Origin: JACDET01 sp038253825
Lineage (GTDB): Bacteria > Patescibacteriota > Microgenomatia > Levybacterales > UBA12049
NCBI GenBank assembly: GCA_038253825.1
Contig: JBBSGT010000025.1
Span: forward strand, 1-16,288
Direction: 5' to 3'
DNA: 16,288 nt
In this document: positions 14,288-16,288 of the stretch, piece by piece
How the letters are laid out: each line of letters opens with the position of its first letter
Position numbering within the stretch: the stretch's first letter is position 1
Notes under the pieces: generated by a model
What the model saw: the letters and a program-made list of their open reading frames with translations, nothing else
Told to the model about the DNA's origin: nothing
Databases searched by the model: none
Program-made: the position numbers and the translations under genes

Positions 14288-14535
14288 AATTAATTTCGTT
14301 GCCTTAGAAAAAGTGTTTTAGACAATCCAACTATATGCTGGAATAGCTCTGTATCTGACAGTACCTAAAAGGTAAAAATCTGATCAGTGGAGCCAATCAG
14401 CAGGGAAGATCCCACTTAGTGGGAAACCCTCAGAGACTACACGTTGGAGTCCAATGCAAATTGGGCAAGATATAGTCCGACCTTTATGGCGACATAAAGA
14501 CTTATAGATTACAAGGATCTATAGATTAACATTTG
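14288..14535 (+). ncRNA. Group I intron 2 at 23S position 1931 (248 nt, no ORF)
   Basis: A compact group I intron separated from intron 1 by a 14-nt exon. P1 pairs CTATGGT (14281-14287) with GCCTTAG (14301-14307): six of seven positions pair, with U.G at the splice site and one U-U mismatch. P10 pairs the 3' exon AGCGA (14536-14540) with TCGTT (14296-14300), directly beside the P1 strand. The intron ends in G (14535). P4 is TGCTG/CAGCA (14336-14340 and 14398-14402); Q 14395-14408; P6 ATCCCAC/GTGGGa; R in CCTCAGAGACTACACGT (14428-14444); S GATATAGTCC (14469-14478); P9 CTTTATG/CATAAAG (14482-14488 and 14493-14499). Core and P9 are nearly the same as in intron 1. Confidence 0.9.
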
Positions 14536-14939
14536 AGCGAAATTCCTTGTCGGGCAAGTTCCGACCCGCACGAAAGGTAGAATGACAAAGTAACTGTCTT
14601 AATCCTTTACCCGGCGAAATTGAGATGGCTGTGAAGACGCGGCCTAGGTATACATGGACAAAAAGACCCCGGGAGCTTTACTGTAGCTTGGCATTTGCAA
14701 GCTTACTCTAATTGTTTAGAATAGGAGGGAGATTCGTCATTAGTGAAATACCTCTCTTTGGAATGAGTGAGCATCACTTCGACCCGCATAAAAATACGGG
14801 CGAGGGACAGTGTCTGGTGGGCAGTTTTACTGGGGAGGTAGGCTCCTACAACGCAACGGAGCCGCACAACGGTTGGCTAGTCATGGATGGAAATCATGAT
14901 GATAGCGCAATGGCAAAAGCCAGCTTGACTGCGAGACTT

Positions 14940-14977
<38 letters not shown>

Positions 14978-15006
14978 TGTGAGGCATAGTGGTATGCACA
15001 CAGCTT

Positions 15007-15039
<33 letters not shown>

Positions 15040-15082
15040 GATCGCATCCAAGCGTCCACAGCGACGATGCGGTTTGGCACCT

Positions 15083-15392
15083 TAACGACACATTGGGGCG
15101 CCCAGAGAGTAATCTCTGAAGCTTGATTATTCAAAAACGTACGATAGAGGTACGTGTGAATAAAAAATACTAGTCAAAATCGGTGAACACCATGAAAGCG
15201 AACAACTCATGGTCAATACCGAGGGAAGTCTGATTTATCAGACCCCGTATCGACTTTCCCGTATACAGCGGGAGGAGGTAAGTTCTATACTTGCAAGGGT
15301 ATAAATTTATAACTTACCTAAAAGACTAGCTCCTTTTTACCAAAAAAGGATGAAGGTATAGTCAGTGCACATAGTAATATGTGATTCGACAG
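15083..15392 (+). ncRNA. Group I intron 3 at 23S position 2500 (310 nt, no ORF)
   Basis: This intron interrupts the peptidyl-transferase region between CACCT (ending 15082) and CGATGTCGG (from 15393). P1 pairs GGCACCT (15076-15082) with GGGCGCC (15096-15102), six of seven positions, with U.G at the splice site and one A-C mismatch. P10 pairs CGATG (15393-15397) with CATTG (15091-15095), next to the P1 strand. It ends in G (15392). Core helices: P4 CGGT/ACCG (15181-15184 and 15218-15221), P5 ACCATG/CATGGT (15189-15194 and 15208-15213), P6 GTCTGA/TCAGAC (15228-15233 and 15238-15243), P7 GACT/AGTC (15252-15255 and 15360-15363). An extra 3'-side domain has AGGTAAGTT paired with AACTTACCT. Its core differs from introns 1 and 2, so it is from another lineage. 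Confidence 0.88.
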
Positions 15393-15438
<46 letters not shown>

Positions 15439-15453
15439 CCGGCTGTTCGCCGG

Positions 15454-15484
<31 letters not shown>

Positions 15485-15824
15485 GCGTAAGCCAGTTCGG
15501 TCTCTATCCTGTATACCCGTTTGAAATTTGAGGAGGTCTGTCCCTAGTACGAGAGGACTGGGATGGGGGAATCCCTGGTGTGTCGGTTGTTCCACGAAAG
15601 TGGGCACTGCCGAGTAGCTAGATTCCCATCGGATAACCGCTGAAAGCATCTAAGTGGGAAACCGTCTCCAAGATAAGATTTCGATGGATCGTAAGATCTG
15701 AAAGACCCCTGGGAGACTACCAGGTTGATAGGAGGGCAGTGGAAGTCCGGCAACGGATTAAGCTTACCCTTACTAATGGTCGATTGGTAAATTTTTTAGA
15801 CGTGTCCTTTTCGTAAGGAAAGGT

Positions 15825-15839
15825 TTCTCTTCACTTTTT
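15825..15839 (+). other. 23S processing stem, 3' strand
   Basis: TTCTCTTCACTTTTT is the perfect complement of 11441-11455 and closes the 23S precursor loop between the 23S and 5S genes. Confidence 0.85.
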
Positions 15840-15881
15840 GAGGGACTATTGTTAGTTTCTCGTTCTTTTACAGACAAAAAT

Positions 15882-15994
15882 TTTCTGGTGATTGAAGCGT
15901 TATGGCACCACCTCTTCCCATTCCGAACAGAGAAGTGAAACGTAACAGCGCTCACGATACTACCATTGGTGGGAAAATAGGTCGTCGCCAGAAT
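15882..15994 (+). rRNA. rrf: 5S rRNA
   Basis: About 113 nt. Helix I is TTCTGG (15883-15888) with CCAGAA (15988-15993). The conserved core CCATTCCGAACAGAGAAGTGAAAC (15918-15941) is the loop B/C region of bacterial 5S, and TACCATTGGTGGGAAAATAGG matches the 3' arm. The terminal pairing extends beyond the gene: ACAGACAAAAATTTTCTGG (15870-15888) and CCAGAATATTTTTGTCTGT (15988-16006) pair over 19 nt with one mismatch, a precursor stem. It is 84 bp after the 23S end and is followed by the terminator. Confidence 0.95.
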
Positions 15995-16025
15995 ATTTTT
16001 GTCTGTAAAGACCTACATCCAAACA

Positions 16026-16049
16026 AACCGCCAGTAAGGGCGGTTTTTT
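16026..16049 (+). terminator. Intrinsic terminator of the rRNA unit
   Basis: CCGCC (16028-16032) and GGCGG (16039-16043) form a strong stem with loop AGTAAG, extended by AA/TT pairs, followed by six T residues (16044-16049). Confidence 0.9.
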
Positions 16050-16175
16050 GGTTTTAAAATATCAGTATAGTAACTTACTTTTTTCTTTTAAACTTGGTTT
16101 TAATAATGTTTACTATTTCTAATTCTTTCAAGTAAGGAGAAGGATGCTTTAGTAGACGATCTGAAATAACCTCCA
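16050..16175. other. AT-rich spacer with no gene seen
   Basis: Between the rRNA terminator and the end of the transposase remnant I see no ORF, RNA gene or clear promoter. If the transposon is intact, its terminal inverted repeat should be in this stretch. Confidence 0.4.
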
Positions 16176-16288
16176 TTAACTAATCACTGTGTTGCTAGGA
16201 GTAACAGTGTAATTCCACTCAGGATGAAAATTATCTCCTTGTATGTTAATCTGTTTCAAATCTTGATCTGAAATGTTTTTTCCTTTTC
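16176..16288 (-). CDS. C-terminal end of an ISAzo13-like transposase (partial, runs off the window)
   Basis: The last 36 residues of a minus-strand frame end at TAA (16176-16178) and continue past the window edge. The peptide has KNISDQDLKQINIQ and then FHPEWNYTVTPS. This resembles the C-terminal end of ISAzo13-family DDE transposases, which as I recall read like 'SDEE...LNI..H.FHGEWNYTI.P'. The call rests on this short pattern alone, so the family is tentative. It is too short to tell whether the element is intact or decayed. Confidence 0.6.
   Translation of the reverse strand, partial: KGKNISDQDLKQINIQGDNFHPEWNYTVTPSNTVIS

Noticed and set aside
16180..16215. CACTGT...ACAGTG inverted repeat as a transposon end
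   Set aside because: It lies inside the transposase coding frame, so it cannot be the element's terminal repeat.

Overview
This window looks like a chromosomal piece of a Candidate Phyla Radiation (Patescibacteria-type) bacterium. That placement is an inference from several points together: a 23S rRNA gene interrupted by group I introns, one encoding a LAGLIDADG endonuclease; small single-domain enzymes beside anchored surface proteins of unknown function; almost no Shine-Dalgarno sequences; and an rRNA unit with no adjacent 16S gene. TGA is a normal stop here (it ends the FAS1 gene at 6432-6434, 4 nt before the next start), so this is not a lineage that reads TGA as glycine.

Left part (1-4137): a hypothetical membrane-anchored protein on the minus strand; an EndoQ-type PHP-domain nuclease; peptidyl-tRNA hydrolase; a 90-aa unknown protein; acylphosphatase; and, convergent with these, a membrane-anchored DsbA-like thiol oxidoreductase. 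Middle part (4258-10901): a 523-aa polytopic membrane protein closed by a terminator that overlaps its stop codon; a two-gene envelope unit (anchored FAS1 protein plus a 696-aa cysteine-rich, proline/glycine-rich surface protein); thioredoxin; thioredoxin reductase; and, convergent, an anchored CAP/SCP-domain protein. Together DsbA-like protein, thioredoxin and thioredoxin reductase give an extracytoplasmic and a cytoplasmic thiol system, next to envelope proteins that carry many cysteines. A functional link is plausible but inferred.

Right part (10938-16049): an rRNA transcription unit, promoter - leader with a boxA-like site - tRNA-Ala(UGC) - 23S - 5S - terminator. The 23S gene spans about 4.23 kb and reduces to about 2.96 kb after removal of three group I introns at E. 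coli positions 1917 (714 nt, with a 190-aa homing endonuclease), 1931 (248 nt, no ORF) and 2500 (310 nt, no ORF). The first two are separated by an exon of only 14 nt and have nearly identical core and P9 segments, including a compensatory base-pair change, so they look like sister introns. All splice sites are supported by P1 pairings ending in U.G, adjacent P10 pairings and a terminal intron G. A 15-bp perfect inverted repeat flanks the 23S as a processing stem, and a 19-nt one flanks the 5S. The window ends in the C-terminal end of an ISAzo13-like transposase on the minus strand.

Many genes have a sigma70-like promoter whose -10 box lies 5-12 nt before the start codon, so transcripts appear leaderless or nearly so. 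No genome-level checks or database searches were possible; family names come from recognised motifs.
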